47,576 bases of DNA from Frigoribacterium sp. (GCA_025363205.1 JANYEI010000144.1:1-47576); one strand, 5' to 3'. Positions 34,051 to 42,440 are shown, counted from the stretch's first letter. Numbers and translations are program-made. The notes: a model not told the origin generated them from the sequence alone.

Positions 34051-34071
34051 CCGTCCAGAGTATCTGGACGG
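34051..34071. promoter_or_regulatory. 21-bp operator at the FUSC-hydrolase promoter
   Basis: The perfect arms CCGTCCAG and CTGGACGG (34051-34058 and 34064-34071) enclose five bases. They abut the start codon and overlap the leftward -10 TACTCT (34062-34057). A bound protein would block transcription, so a repressor is expected. Confidence 0.6.
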
Positions 34072-34142
34072 TGCAACTCATGAGGGCTACTAGCAGCCTG
34101 GGTGCAAACAGGACGGGCGATCAATCCGGACGACGGGGTCCG

Positions 34143-34508
34143 TCACTCGGTCGTGAGCTGAGGACCGCTCAGGTCTCCGGTGGTTGGCGGATCCGCAGTG
34201 GGGGACACGACGACCGCCGACGATCCCGTGACGTCCGGCTGGGGGATGCCGGACGGGGATGCGTCCTTGGCTGACGCGACTGCGGATCCGCCGAGCGCGA
34301 CACTCACCAGGAGTGCACACGCGAGGATTCCGGCTGCAGAAACTCCGCTTGCTGCCGCGGTCACTCCGGTCAGCCGTCCAGTGCGGCGCAAGCGCCTCAC
34401 ATAAACGGCAATGGCTACGAGGGCACCTGTCGAAAAAAAGACAGTGAGCACTAGTGGCAGGGTAATCGCATCGGTCGCCGCGGACGCGGCAGCAAGCGCA
34501 GCATTCAT
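34143..34508 (-). CDS. Small membrane protein, unknown
   Basis: A 121-residue protein. Start ATG 34508 (MNAALAAAS) is preceded by AAAGGAAC; an ATG at 34544 in the same frame lies inside a hairpin and is less likely. Two hydrophobic segments: LPLVLTVFFSTGALVAIAVYV (about 16-36) and VSAAGILACALLVSVALGGSAVA (about 56-78), then a Pro/Ser/Thr-rich outer tail. No family recognised. It is next to the hairpin leader and across from the secreted-protein gene. Confidence 0.72.
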   Translation of the reverse strand: MNAALAAASAATDAITLPLVLTVFFSTGALVAIAVYVRRLRRTGRLTGVTAAASGVSAAGILACALLVSVALGGSAVASAKDASPSGIPQPDVTGSSAVVVSPTADPPTTGDLSGPQLTTE

Positions 34509-34517
34509 GTGCTGGCT

Positions 34518-34559
34518 GTTCCTTTCGGGTAAGGAACGGTTCATGTCGGGTACATGAAC
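34518..34559 (-). promoter_or_regulatory. Twin hairpin leader before the small membrane protein gene
   Basis: Read leftward, two stem-loops follow one another: GTTCATG-N7-CATGAAC (34559-34539) and GTTCCTT-N6-AAGGAAC (34537-34518). Both loops contain ACCCGA. The second stem includes the AAAGGAAC ribosome site of the ATG at 34508, so folding could limit translation. Confidence 0.5.
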
Positions 34560-34878
34560 TGTGTATCGGTCTGTCCGTCTTTAGGGGGACATCGGATCGA
34601 TAAAAGCGACCGTACCAGCCCTTTATTCGCGGGGCAACCCGGTATACGCCCCAATTTGGTGGCGCGGGGGTGAATTTCGCCGGTATGCTCCAAATCAATG
34701 GCCTTTTGCTCCGTGTTCCCATTCGATCCGGTCTGATCCGGGTGTGATTCAGCGTGATCCGGTGTGCTTCGTCCGCGTGAGTCGCTCCATCCGTCACCCT
34801 CGGTATGAGAGGCCTCTCATCCGCCTCTCCTCTGCACCTCATGGCCGACGCTGATACTCGACGTAAGCGAAAGGTTTC
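34545..34878. other. 334-bp promoter region between divergent genes
   Basis: Holds the twin hairpin leader (left end), a direct repeat gtgatccg(g)gtgtg at about 34736-34765, a 16-bp palindrome at 34805-34820 and a GATACT box (34853-34858). No gene is evident here. Confidence 0.6.
34805..34820. promoter_or_regulatory. Palindromic site ATGAGA-N4-TCTCAT, likely response-regulator operator
   Basis: A perfect 16-bp palindrome (ATGAGAGGCCTCTCAT), 32 bases before a GATACT -10 box of the secreted-protein gene. The same arms recur at 37579-37594 before the histidine-kinase operon. Confidence 0.6.
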
Positions 34879-35409
34879 ATGAATATCACGCGCAAGATCG
34901 TGCTGACGGGTGTCGTTACTCTCGCTGTATTCGCACTCGGTTCAGCCGGAGCGGCAGCGGTGGCGCATACGCTGACAATCGAAGACCTCACCGGTGCCGT
35001 GCAGAAGACTTCCCCGGTAACCACTGGCACGACCGACCCTTCATCGAATGCACTGCCGTTCGACGACAAGTCGGTGGATGCGACGGGAACGACCACGGTT
35101 CCGCCGGTTGACCCGATGTATGTCGACGAGTACGGCGACGTGCGTCACACCGGCGCCGAAGACGGTGTCACCCACGGCGTGGGCGATGACGGCGCTAGAC
35201 ACGACCGCGCTACACGCGACGGCACTGCACAGGACAGCGGCGACACGGGCATTTCGGATGCCCCGAGCCCGAGCCCGAGCCCGAGCCCAAGCGCGGGCAC
35301 CAGCGGATCCCCGGGCTCCATTTCGACAAGTGACGGCTCAGCTGAGAGCGGTTCGTCGAGTGGCAGCGGTGATGGCAGCGGTTCACACGACATCGGCGGA
35401 CAGCGCTGA
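34879..35409 (+). CDS. Secreted acidic Ser/Pro/Gly-rich protein
   Basis: A 176-residue protein. An N-terminal signal or membrane segment (ITRKIVLTGVVTLAVFALGSAGAAAVA, about residues 3-29) is followed by a disordered acidic region rich in Thr, Asp and Gly, a (PS)n run at about 129-139 and a Ser/Gly tail. No enzyme motif. The ribosome site is GAAAGG. The shared palindrome and its place beside the two-component genes suggest that it is a target of that system, perhaps an envelope stress or sensor partner; this is inferred. Confidence 0.75.
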   Translation: MNITRKIVLTGVVTLAVFALGSAGAAAVAHTLTIEDLTGAVQKTSPVTTGTTDPSSNALPFDDKSVDATGTTTVPPVDPMYVDEYGDVRHTGAEDGVTHGVGDDGARHDRATRDGTAQDSGDTGISDAPSPSPSPSPSAGTSGSPGSISTSDGSAESGSSSGSGDGSGSHDIGGQR

Positions 35410-35442
35410 CGACAGTTGGCCCGGTCCGGTGCGCGCGATGCG

Positions 35443-36099
35443 CTACTTCAACCGGTACCCCATCCCGCGCACCGTTTCTATGCGCTCCGCTCCGAACTTG
35501 GCACGCAGGTAGCGCACGTAGACGTCGACGACGTTCGACCCTGGATCAAAGTCGAACCCCCACACTCGGCTCAAGAGTTGCTCGCGGCTGAGCACCTGGT
35601 CAGGATGGCGCAGGAATTCCTCGGCGAGGCCGAATTCCCGGGCGGAGAGGTTGACAGTGCGAGACCCGATTGTTGCTCGCCTGGTGCGGGTATCGAGGCT
35701 GAGGTCACCGTGGACGAGAAGTGTGCGCTCGGTCGGACCGGCATCCTTCAATCGCAGTCGAATGCGGGCAAGTAACTCGTCGAACCGGAACGGTTTCGAC
35801 ATGTAATCGTTGGCTCCACCCTCGAGGCCGGCGACGGTATCTGTGCCCGAATCGCGTGCGGTGAGGATGATGACCGGGATGGTCGAGCCCGACGAGCGCA
35901 ACCGGCGAAGCACCTCGAAGCCGTCCAGGCCGGGTAAACCGATGTCGAGCACGAGGAGGTCGAACGACCCGGTCGAGGCGAAGTCGAGCGCATCACCCCC
36001 GTTGGCCACGACGTGAGACCTGTATCCCGCAGCTCGCAGGCCCTTCTCGATGAACGAGGAAATACGCGCTTCATCTTCTGCGATGAGAATTCCGCTCAT
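35443..36099 (-). CDS. OmpR/PhoB family response regulator
   Basis: A 218-residue protein: receiver domain (1-118) with E8/D9, phospho-acceptor D52 in LLVLDIGLPG, T80 and K102, then a winged-helix DNA-binding domain (about 125-217) with LSAREFGLAEEFLRHPDQVLSREQLLSRVWGF and VDVYVRYLRAKFGAERIETVRGMGYRL (described by span). The start overlaps the stop of the sensor kinase. It probably binds the ATGAGA-N4-TCTCAT palindromes at 37579 and 34805. Confidence 0.95.
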   Translation of the reverse strand: MSGILIAEDEARISSFIEKGLRAAGYRSHVVANGGDALDFASTGSFDLLVLDIGLPGLDGFEVLRRLRSSGSTIPVIILTARDSGTDTVAGLEGGANDYMSKPFRFDELLARIRLRLKDAGPTERTLLVHGDLSLDTRTRRATIGSRTVNLSAREFGLAEEFLRHPDQVLSREQLLSRVWGFDFDPGSNVVDVYVRYLRAKFGAERIETVRGMGYRLK

Positions 36100-37538
36100 G
36101 CGTGGTGTTCCGACGCTTCGTTGGCGCGGGCGGGACCGAGGGGGAGCGAGAGGGTGAAGGTCGATCCGATGGCCGGAGCACTATCGAGGCGCACCTCGCC
36201 GCGATGGGCGTGGACGATGGTCGTGACGATCGCGAGTCCGAGCCCCGAGCCACTCTCGCCGCGCCCCTCCGCTTCTCGCCGGAATCTTTCGAAGATGAGC
36301 TCGTGCGCCTCCGGTGCGATTCCCGGGCCGAAATCAGTAACCCAGAGCTCGAGGCATTCGTCGCCGAGATCCGTAATGACGCGACTTCCGATCTCAATCG
36401 GCAGCCCGGGCGTTCCGTGGCGGTTGGCGTTGGCGGCGAGCTGGAACCAGGCCTGGGTGATGCGGCCGGGATCGAGGTCCGCCACCGCATCCGCTGTCTC
36501 CACCAATCTCCAGTCCCTCCCAGGGATCGCTGAGAGCTTGCGAAAGACTGTCTCGGTGAGGCCGCGTACATCAGTCGGCTCGATCGTCACGCCGGAGTGG
36601 CGCTGCACCGAGGCGAGCAGCGAGATATCAGCGACCAGCCTGTTCATACGATCAAGTTCGTCGATTGCGAGCGTACGGATCTGTGCCACCTGCTGCGGGT
36701 CTTCGACATCCAGCAGCTCCAGTTGGCCGCGCACGATCGTGATTGGCGTCTTCAATTCGTGACCCACATCATCGAGGAGTCGACGTTGCCCCTCGAGTGA
36801 GACCTGCAGGCGGTCGAGCATCTCGTTGACCGTGAGCGTGAGTTCCGATACATCGTCGACTCCCGCCACGGGGATGCGCTCGAGAAGGTCAGATCCCGTG
36901 ATGCGTCGGGCGGTGTCGCGCAGCACCCGCAACGGCCTGAGCAGCCGCCCGGCAACAAACCAGCCGACCATCGCAACAGCCAAGAGTGCGGCTGCGGCCA
37001 CCAGGAGAAAGGTGCGAAAGGCTTGCGCGATTGGCCAGAGCTCGGCGTCGATGCTGTATGCGGCGACGTACACCCCGGTAGCGCTGTCACCGCCAGCGCG
37101 TACCGGCACCGCGAGGTAGCGCAGGGCGCCGCGAGACCCGACATCTGTGCCGAGTACGACACCGCCCGCCCGGGTCTCACGATTGACCCGCGATATGAGA
37201 GCTCTGTCTTTTTCGAGGGGGACTCCCACCACACTGCCGGGCACGACCGCAGATTTGCCGTCGATGATTCCGAGAATGCCCTCGTTGGTATCGGGGGTGA
37301 TCTGCTGGATAGCGGCGGTGAGAAGGCCGCGCACACTCGAGTACTGCTTTTCGGTGGCGATGGAGCGGAGGCGGGTCGCTGTGTCATTGAGCCGCTGGTC
37401 GACCTGCGAGAGCACCCGCTCTCGCTGAACCAGGAACGCCGAACCTCCAGCGATCGCCATTCCCGCGGCGGCAACAACGAGCATTGCCGCGAGGATACGC
37501 ACACGCACGGACACGGTAACGGGGTGGCGGCGAGACAT
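36096..37538 (-). CDS. Two-component sensor histidine kinase
   Basis: A 480-residue kinase: membrane segments at about 13-37 and 174-197 bracket an outer sensor domain of about 135 residues; HAMP (about 198-250); HisKA with DVGHELKTPITI (H260); HATPase_c with QLAANANRHG, VTDFGPGIAP and GSGLGLAIV. The kinase precedes the regulator in the operon, the reverse of the more common order. The signal is unknown. The ATG at 37538 is six bases after GATAAT, so the transcript may be leaderless. Confidence 0.95.
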   Translation of the reverse strand: MSRRHPVTVSVRVRILAAMLVVAAAGMAIAGGSAFLVQRERVLSQVDQRLNDTATRLRSIATEKQYSSVRGLLTAAIQQITPDTNEGILGIIDGKSAVVPGSVVGVPLEKDRALISRVNRETRAGGVVLGTDVGSRGALRYLAVPVRAGGDSATGVYVAAYSIDAELWPIAQAFRTFLLVAAAALLAVAMVGWFVAGRLLRPLRVLRDTARRITGSDLLERIPVAGVDDVSELTLTVNEMLDRLQVSLEGQRRLLDDVGHELKTPITIVRGQLELLDVEDPQQVAQIRTLAIDELDRMNRLVADISLLASVQRHSGVTIEPTDVRGLTETVFRKLSAIPGRDWRLVETADAVADLDPGRITQAWFQLAANANRHGTPGLPIEIGSRVITDLGDECLELWVTDFGPGIAPEAHELIFERFRREAEGRGESGSGLGLAIVTTIVHAHRGEVRLDSAPAIGSTFTLSLPLGPARANEASEHHA

Positions 37539-37544
37539 GCCCTC

Positions 37545-37550
37545 ATTATC
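37545..37550 (-). promoter_or_regulatory. -10 box of the kinase-regulator operon (leaderless type)
   Basis: GATAAT on the leftward strand, six bases before the ATG at 37538, with a palindromic site 28 bases upstream. Confidence 0.5.
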
Positions 37551-37578
37551 GAGGAATGGTTACCCAGCCACTTCCAAG

Positions 37579-37594
37579 ATGAGAGAGGTCTCAT
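37579..37594. promoter_or_regulatory. Palindromic site ATGAGA-N4-TCTCAT between kinase operon and aldo/keto reductase
   Basis: Arms ATGAGA and TCTCAT are identical to those at 34805-34820. The site is 28 bases upstream of the kinase -10 and 5 bases upstream of the rightward TACGTT box (37600-37605). It could activate the kinase operon and block the aldo/keto reductase gene. Confidence 0.55.
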
Positions 37595-37599
37595 GCGCG

Positions 37600-37605
37600 T
37601 ACGTT
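37600..37605 (+). promoter_or_regulatory. -10 box of the aldo/keto reductase gene (leaderless type)
   Basis: TACGTT, seven bases before the ATG at 37613. Confidence 0.45.
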
Positions 37606-37612
37606 GGAAAAA

Positions 37613-38473
37613 ATGACAACGAAACTCGCATCGACATCCGGAACATTTTCACTCGGCGGCGACCTCACAGTCAACCGTCTCGGCTATGGGGTGATGCAGT
37701 TACCCGGCGCTGGCGTCTGGGGTGAATCTCCCGACCCGCAGAACGCTGTGCGGGTGCTCCGTCGGGCGGTGGAACTCGGCGTGACCCTGATCGACACAGC
37801 GGATGCCTACGGTCCTGAAGTCGCGGATCTCCTGATCAAGGAAGCCCTGCACCCCTACGCGGACGATCTCGTGATTGCCACCAAGGTCGGCTTCACGCGA
37901 CAGGGTCCGAACCAATGGATTCCGGTGGGCCGCCCCGAATACCTGCGCCAGCAGGTGGAGTTGAGCCTTCGACACCTCGGACTGGAACGCATCGACCTGC
38001 TCCAGCTGCACCGCATCGACCCGAAGGTCGCGCTGGAGGACCAACTAGGAGAACTCGTGGCACTTCAAACAGAGGGCAAAATCCGCCATCTGGGGCTCTC
38101 CGAGGTCACGGTCGAAGAACTCGTGGCGGCGCAGAAGCTCGCGACGATCGTGTCCGTGCAAAACCTCTTCAACCTCGCTCATCGGGACGCCGAACCTCTG
38201 CTCGATTACGCGACGGCCAACGATATCGCGTTCATTCCGTGGTTCCCCCTCGCGACGGGCAAGCTCGCACAGGCAGGAGGACCGCTCGATGGACTCGCGA
38301 TAAAGCGCGGTGTTTCGCCGTCACAGCTGGCCCTTGCCTGGCTGCTCAAGCGTTCTCGGGTGCTGTTGCCGATCCCCGGTACGTCGAGCATCGATCACCT
38401 TTCCGACAACGTAGCTGCAGCCGATCTCGAATTGAGCGATGATGAATTCACTGAGTTGACAGCCGCAGTCTGA
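37613..38473 (+). CDS. Aldo/keto reductase
   Basis: A 286-residue TIM-barrel oxidoreductase with the catalytic tetrad Asp and Tyr in IDTADAYGPEVADLL, Lys in VIATKVGF and His in LLQLHRIDP, and the cofactor stretch LPIPGTSSIDHLSDNV near the end. It reduces aldehydes or ketones with NADPH. It is followed 40 bp later by a dienelactone hydrolase gene on the same strand, perhaps in one transcript. The start ATG at 37613 fits a leaderless transcript. Confidence 0.93.
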   Translation: MTTKLASTSGTFSLGGDLTVNRLGYGVMQLPGAGVWGESPDPQNAVRVLRRAVELGVTLIDTADAYGPEVADLLIKEALHPYADDLVIATKVGFTRQGPNQWIPVGRPEYLRQQVELSLRHLGLERIDLLQLHRIDPKVALEDQLGELVALQTEGKIRHLGLSEVTVEELVAAQKLATIVSVQNLFNLAHRDAEPLLDYATANDIAFIPWFPLATGKLAQAGGPLDGLAIKRGVSPSQLALAWLLKRSRVLLPIPGTSSIDHLSDNVAAADLELSDDEFTELTAAV

Positions 38474-38513
38474 TCTTTCCCGCCTGAAGTCCTTTCACCC
38501 GCCAGGAGAACCA

Positions 38514-39257
38514 ATGTCCGAATCACCGGCTGCTCACACCATCGACATTCCCGGCCTTGGCGGAGCCAGCGCGGGACTCACCGGGCAATTTGTGACTCCT
38601 GCGGGTGAGGGGCCCTGGCCGGGAGTCGTACTCGTGCACGAGGCGTTTGGCGTTAACGACGTGATGCGACGACAGGCCGATCGCTTCGCCCGCGCCGGCT
38701 ATATCGCGCTAATGCCTGACCTCTTCACCGAGGGTGGTGCCCGCAAATGTCTCAGCCAGACCTTCCGCGAGCTCAACTCGGGAGCGGGACGCTCCTTTGC
38801 GGACATTGAGTCGGCGCGGCAGTTGCTCATCACGCGGCCAGATTGCACGGGGGAGGTCGGCATCATCGGCTTCTGCATGGGCGGGGGCTTCGCCCTCGCT
38901 GCGGCAAGCCTCGGCTTCGGGGTGGCCTCGGCCAACTACGGACGGCTCCCCAAGGAGATCGACCGGGCGCTCGCCGGAGCGTGTCCCATTGTCGGCAGCT
39001 ACGGCGGCACAGACAGTTCGCTCAAGGGGGCCGCAAAGAAACTGGAAGACTCCCTCACCCGGCTCGGTATCGATCACGATGTCAAGGAATACCCCGACGC
39101 GGGACATTCCTTCCTCAACGATGCCGAGAGCGGACCGCCGGTACTGCGATTCCTCATGAAGCGAATCCTGGGCGCTGGTCCGAACCCCGAAGCCGCCACC
39201 GATGCCTGGCAGCGCATCGACGCGTTTTTCGCCGAGCACCTCGCGTCGAAGAGCTAG
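38514..39257 (+). CDS. Dienelactone hydrolase family protein
   Basis: A 247-residue alpha/beta hydrolase with the family nucleophile C121 in GFCMGGGFAL, E43 in LVHEAFGVND, and the Asp/His pair in EYPDAGHSFLND. The enzymes open dienelactones in aromatic degradation, but many relatives act on other esters. Ribosome site AGGAGAA. It overlaps the convergent GH15 gene by four bases. Confidence 0.93.
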   Translation: MSESPAAHTIDIPGLGGASAGLTGQFVTPAGEGPWPGVVLVHEAFGVNDVMRRQADRFARAGYIALMPDLFTEGGARKCLSQTFRELNSGAGRSFADIESARQLLITRPDCTGEVGIIGFCMGGGFALAAASLGFGVASANYGRLPKEIDRALAGACPIVGSYGGTDSSLKGAAKKLEDSLTRLGIDHDVKEYPDAGHSFLNDAESGPPVLRFLMKRILGAGPNPEAATDAWQRIDAFFAEHLASKS

Positions 39258-41041
39258 GCGTCGGGTCGCGTCGTCGCCCCCGCGATGGCGTCTGCCGCTC
39301 TCACCAGCGCGAGGTGAGAGAGCGCCTGCGGGGTGTTGCCAGCCTGGCGCGACTTCGCCACGTCGTATTCCTCACTCAGTAGACCGAGATCGTTGCAGAA
39401 GCTCACGAGTCGATCCATGAGGATTCTCGCGTCGGCAACCCGTCCGCTGCGGGCGTATTGCTCGACGAGCCAAAACGAACAGGCGAGGAACGGATGCTCC
39501 CCGGCCGGTAGCCCGTCCACTCCCGATTCCGTTCGGTAGCGCATCAGGAGACCGTCGCGGAGGAGCTCCTCCTCGATGGCGGCGACGGTCCCGAGCATCC
39601 GAGGATCGTCGGCGGCGACGTAGCCTATCTGCGAGAGCAGCAGCAACGAGGCATCCACCCCGGTGCTGCCGTAGTACTGGGTGTAGGTATTGCGAGAGTG
39701 ATCGAAACCGCGCGACTCGATCTCGGAATGCACCTCATCGCGCAGCCTGATCCATAGCTCGAGGGGACCATCGAGACCGAATTCGGTGACCGCCCGCACC
39801 GCGCAGTCGAAGGCGGCCCAGATCATTGCCCGGGACGAGACGAAGTCGCGTTGTGGACCGCGGATCTCCCAGATGCCGTTGTCGGGGCGACGCCAGTTGT
39901 CTTCCACATAGCCCATCAGGGCGCGCTGCAGTGGCCACGAGAATTCGTCTTCGGACACGCCGAGTTCGCGCGCGGACTGGAGGGCGATCATGACCTCGCC
40001 GAAGACGTCTCCCTGGTATTGACGCCAGGCGCCGTTACCAACCCGCACCGGTGAGGCGCCGTCGTAGCCGGGGAGGCTGTCTACCTCCCATTCGGTGAGT
40101 CGGCGCTCACCGGACAGCCCGTACATGATCTGCACGTCGCCCGGGTCTCCCGCCACCGCTCGCAGCAGCCAGCCGCGCCAGGAATTTGCCTCGTTGCGGA
40201 ACCCGTGCTCGAGCAGCACATTCAGCGTGAGTGATGCGTCGCGCAGCCAGACGTAGCGATAGTCCCAGTTGCGATTCCCGCCGAAGGACTCGGGAAGGCT
40301 CGTCGTGGCCGCCGCCACGACTCCGCCGGTGTCCTCGTGGGTCAGAGCCCGCAGAACGAGCAGCGATCGATGCACCTCGTCGTGATAAAGCGGCGAGGCG
40401 ATGCAATGGGATGCCCACTCCTGCCACCAGGCGGTGGTCTCGGTAAGGCGGTCGTCCACCACGATCGGGGTGGGCGGCTGCCGGTGCGACGGATACCAGG
40501 TCAGTGACGCGTCCACCGTCTCGCCGGCGGCTACCGAGAACTCGGCGACGTGCGTGTGGTCGGATGCCCGCAGTTCCGGTCCGCGCATGATGACGGCATC
40601 CGGACCAGCGACCGCCAAGAGACCATGCCCGTGTTCGTCCTGAGTCTGTCGCACCCAGGGGAGCGCCTCCGCGTAGTTGAAGCGGAAACGAAGGTCCATC
40701 ATCATGGGCACGGTGCCCCGGATGCCGGTGACGCGACGGATAACGTCGGCTCGGCGGTCGCCGTGCGGCATGAAATCGGTGACCTCCACCTCTCCGTCCG
40801 CCGTCACCCACCGGGTCACGAGGATGAAGGTGTCCGTTTCGTACCGTCGAGACGTCGATATGATCTCGCCAGCGGGGGCGAGCAGCCACCGTCCGTGGTC
40901 CTTGGTGCCGAGGAGCGCTCCGAAGGTAGACGGGGAGTCGAATCGTGGAAAACAGAGCCAGTCGATGCTGCCGTCACGCCCGACCAGTCCGGCGGTGTGG
41001 CAGTCGCCGATCAGGGCATAGTCCTCAATTCGTAAAGCCAT
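39254..41041 (-). CDS. Glycoside hydrolase family 15 protein (glucoamylase/trehalase type)
   Basis: A 595-residue protein starting MALRIEDYALIGDCHTAGLVGRDGSIDW, with an N-terminal beta-sandwich and an (alpha/alpha)6 barrel containing NRNWDYRYVWLRDASLTLNVLL and YVEDNWRRPDNGIWEIRGPQRDFVSSRAMIWAAFD (described by span). This group of actinobacterial GH15 proteins often hydrolyses trehalose rather than starch. No signal peptide, so it acts inside the cell. Its start is only 31 bp from the divergent dehydrogenase start. Upstream in-frame extension (to 41128) lies in the other gene and is rejected. Confidence 0.93.
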   Translation of the reverse strand: MALRIEDYALIGDCHTAGLVGRDGSIDWLCFPRFDSPSTFGALLGTKDHGRWLLAPAGEIISTSRRYETDTFILVTRWVTADGEVEVTDFMPHGDRRADVIRRVTGIRGTVPMMMDLRFRFNYAEALPWVRQTQDEHGHGLLAVAGPDAVIMRGPELRASDHTHVAEFSVAAGETVDASLTWYPSHRQPPTPIVVDDRLTETTAWWQEWASHCIASPLYHDEVHRSLLVLRALTHEDTGGVVAAATTSLPESFGGNRNWDYRYVWLRDASLTLNVLLEHGFRNEANSWRGWLLRAVAGDPGDVQIMYGLSGERRLTEWEVDSLPGYDGASPVRVGNGAWRQYQGDVFGEVMIALQSARELGVSEDEFSWPLQRALMGYVEDNWRRPDNGIWEIRGPQRDFVSSRAMIWAAFDCAVRAVTEFGLDGPLELWIRLRDEVHSEIESRGFDHSRNTYTQYYGSTGVDASLLLLSQIGYVAADDPRMLGTVAAIEEELLRDGLLMRYRTESGVDGLPAGEHPFLACSFWLVEQYARSGRVADARILMDRLVSFCNDLGLLSEEYDVAKSRQAGNTPQALSHLALVRAADAIAGATTRPDA

Positions 41042-41060
41042 TTCCTCAGTCTTGCAGAGG

Positions 41061-41066
41061 TAGCCT
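41061..41066 (+). promoter_or_regulatory. -10 box of the dehydrogenase gene (leaderless type)
   Basis: TAGCCT, six bases before the ATG at 41073, within the 31-bp divergent gap. Confidence 0.45.
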
Positions 41067-41072
41067 GTGCTC

Positions 41073-42440
41073 ATGGTTGACCACATCGGAACTCTCGTCA
41101 TTCTGGGGGCAGGCGGCGATCTCACCAAGCGGCTACTGCTTCCGGGTCTCGGCCAACTGCTTGGCAGTTCGCGAGGCTACGACCTGCGCCTGATCGGAGT
41201 GGGTTTCGACCCGATGACGGATAGCGAGTGGCGCGCTCGTGTCATCGACTCCTTCACCGCCGGCGGCGTCGCAAGCACGCGCGCGACGACGGTGGCGAAA
41301 AATTCGGTCTATCTCCAGGCCGACGTGACCCGCCCCGCAGACCTCACCCGCATCCTCGCCGCCGCGGTTGGCAGGCCAGCACTCTACTTTGCGCTGCCGC
41401 CGCAGGTGACGATCGCGACGATTGCGGCCCTCGAAAAGGTCGGGATGCCCAAGGGAACGGTACTCGGGCTCGAGAAGCCGTTCGGCACCGATCTGCGCAG
41501 CGCCCAAGCGCTCAACCGGCAGCTGGCGAAGCTCGTTCCGGAAAAGCACATCCACCGGGTCGATCATTTCCTCGGCAAGTCAACGGTGCTCAACCTGCTC
41601 GGCCTGCGTTTCGCCAACCGCATCTTCGAACAGGTGTGGAGCGCCGAGCATATCGAGCGGGTCGACATCGTCTTCGACGAGACTCTGGGGCTCGAGGGGC
41701 GTGCCGGGTACTACGACAAGGCGGGCGCGCTCGTTGACATGATTCAAAGCCACCTGCTGCTCGTGATGGCGCTCGCCGCAATGGAACCGCCGTCGAGTCT
41801 TGATGCGGACGACCTGCGTGGATCGATGGCGCAGGTACTCCGCGCAACTCACGCCTGGAAGCGGAATGCCGTTTCCGCCGGTCGACGCGCACGCTATGGC
41901 GCGGGCACAATCGAAGGCCGCAAGCTTCCGGCGTACGTGAAGGAGGCGGGGGTGCATCCGGAACTCGACACTGAGACGCTCGCCGAGGTGACCGTCGGCA
42001 TCGAGAATTGGCGCTGGGCGGGAGTGCCGTTTCGGTTACGGTCGGGCAAAGCGATCGCCGATAAACGCCAGCAGATCGTCGTAACTTTCAAGGATGTGCC
42101 ACATCGGCCCTACGGATTCACGGGCAACCCCGGCCCCGCCCGCCTCATCATCTCGCTGACGCCGGACAGCATCGAACTCGACCTGAATATCAATGGCGAG
42201 GGCGACCCATTCAGCCTCGATCGGGTGAGCCTCGATGTGGAGTTCGCAGAGGGAGAGCTCGGGCCGTATGGAGAGGTGCTTCACGGCATCCTCTCCGACG
42301 ACACGACGCTGTCGGTTCGGGCGGATGCGGTGGAGGAGTGCTGGCGCATCGTGGCGCCGATCCTCTCGGCCTGGCGAAAAAACAGCGTTCCGATTGACTC
42401 CTATCGTGCGGGTTCGGCAGGGCCGACAGCCTGGCGCTAG
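41073..42440 (+). CDS. Divergent glucose-6-phosphate dehydrogenase-like protein
   Basis: A 455-residue protein with the fold of Zwf: cofactor loop LGAGGDLTKRLLLPGL (usually GASGDLAKKK), EKPFGTDLRSAQALN and the active-site HRVDHFLGKSTVLNLLGLRFAN, where the usual RIDHYLGKE is changed to RVDHFLGKS. It oxidises glucose 6-phosphate (or a related sugar phosphate) with NADP. The changes and pairing with GH15 suggest a paralogue, not the main Zwf. A GTG six bases upstream is in frame; the ATG fits a leaderless start. Confidence 0.88.
   Translation: MVDHIGTLVILGAGGDLTKRLLLPGLGQLLGSSRGYDLRLIGVGFDPMTDSEWRARVIDSFTAGGVASTRATTVAKNSVYLQADVTRPADLTRILAAAVGRPALYFALPPQVTIATIAALEKVGMPKGTVLGLEKPFGTDLRSAQALNRQLAKLVPEKHIHRVDHFLGKSTVLNLLGLRFANRIFEQVWSAEHIERVDIVFDETLGLEGRAGYYDKAGALVDMIQSHLLLVMALAAMEPPSSLDADDLRGSMAQVLRATHAWKRNAVSAGRRARYGAGTIEGRKLPAYVKEAGVHPELDTETLAEVTVGIENWRWAGVPFRLRSGKAIADKRQQIVVTFKDVPHRPYGFTGNPGPARLIISLTPDSIELDLNINGEGDPFSLDRVSLDVEFAEGELGPYGEVLHGILSDDTTLSVRADAVEECWRIVAPILSAWRKNSVPIDSYRAGSAGPTAWR

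Noticed and set aside
35264-35297. (PS)n coding repeat in the secreted protein as a phase-variable tract
   Set aside because: The six-base unit stays in frame and a few copies of Pro-Ser are ordinary for linkers.
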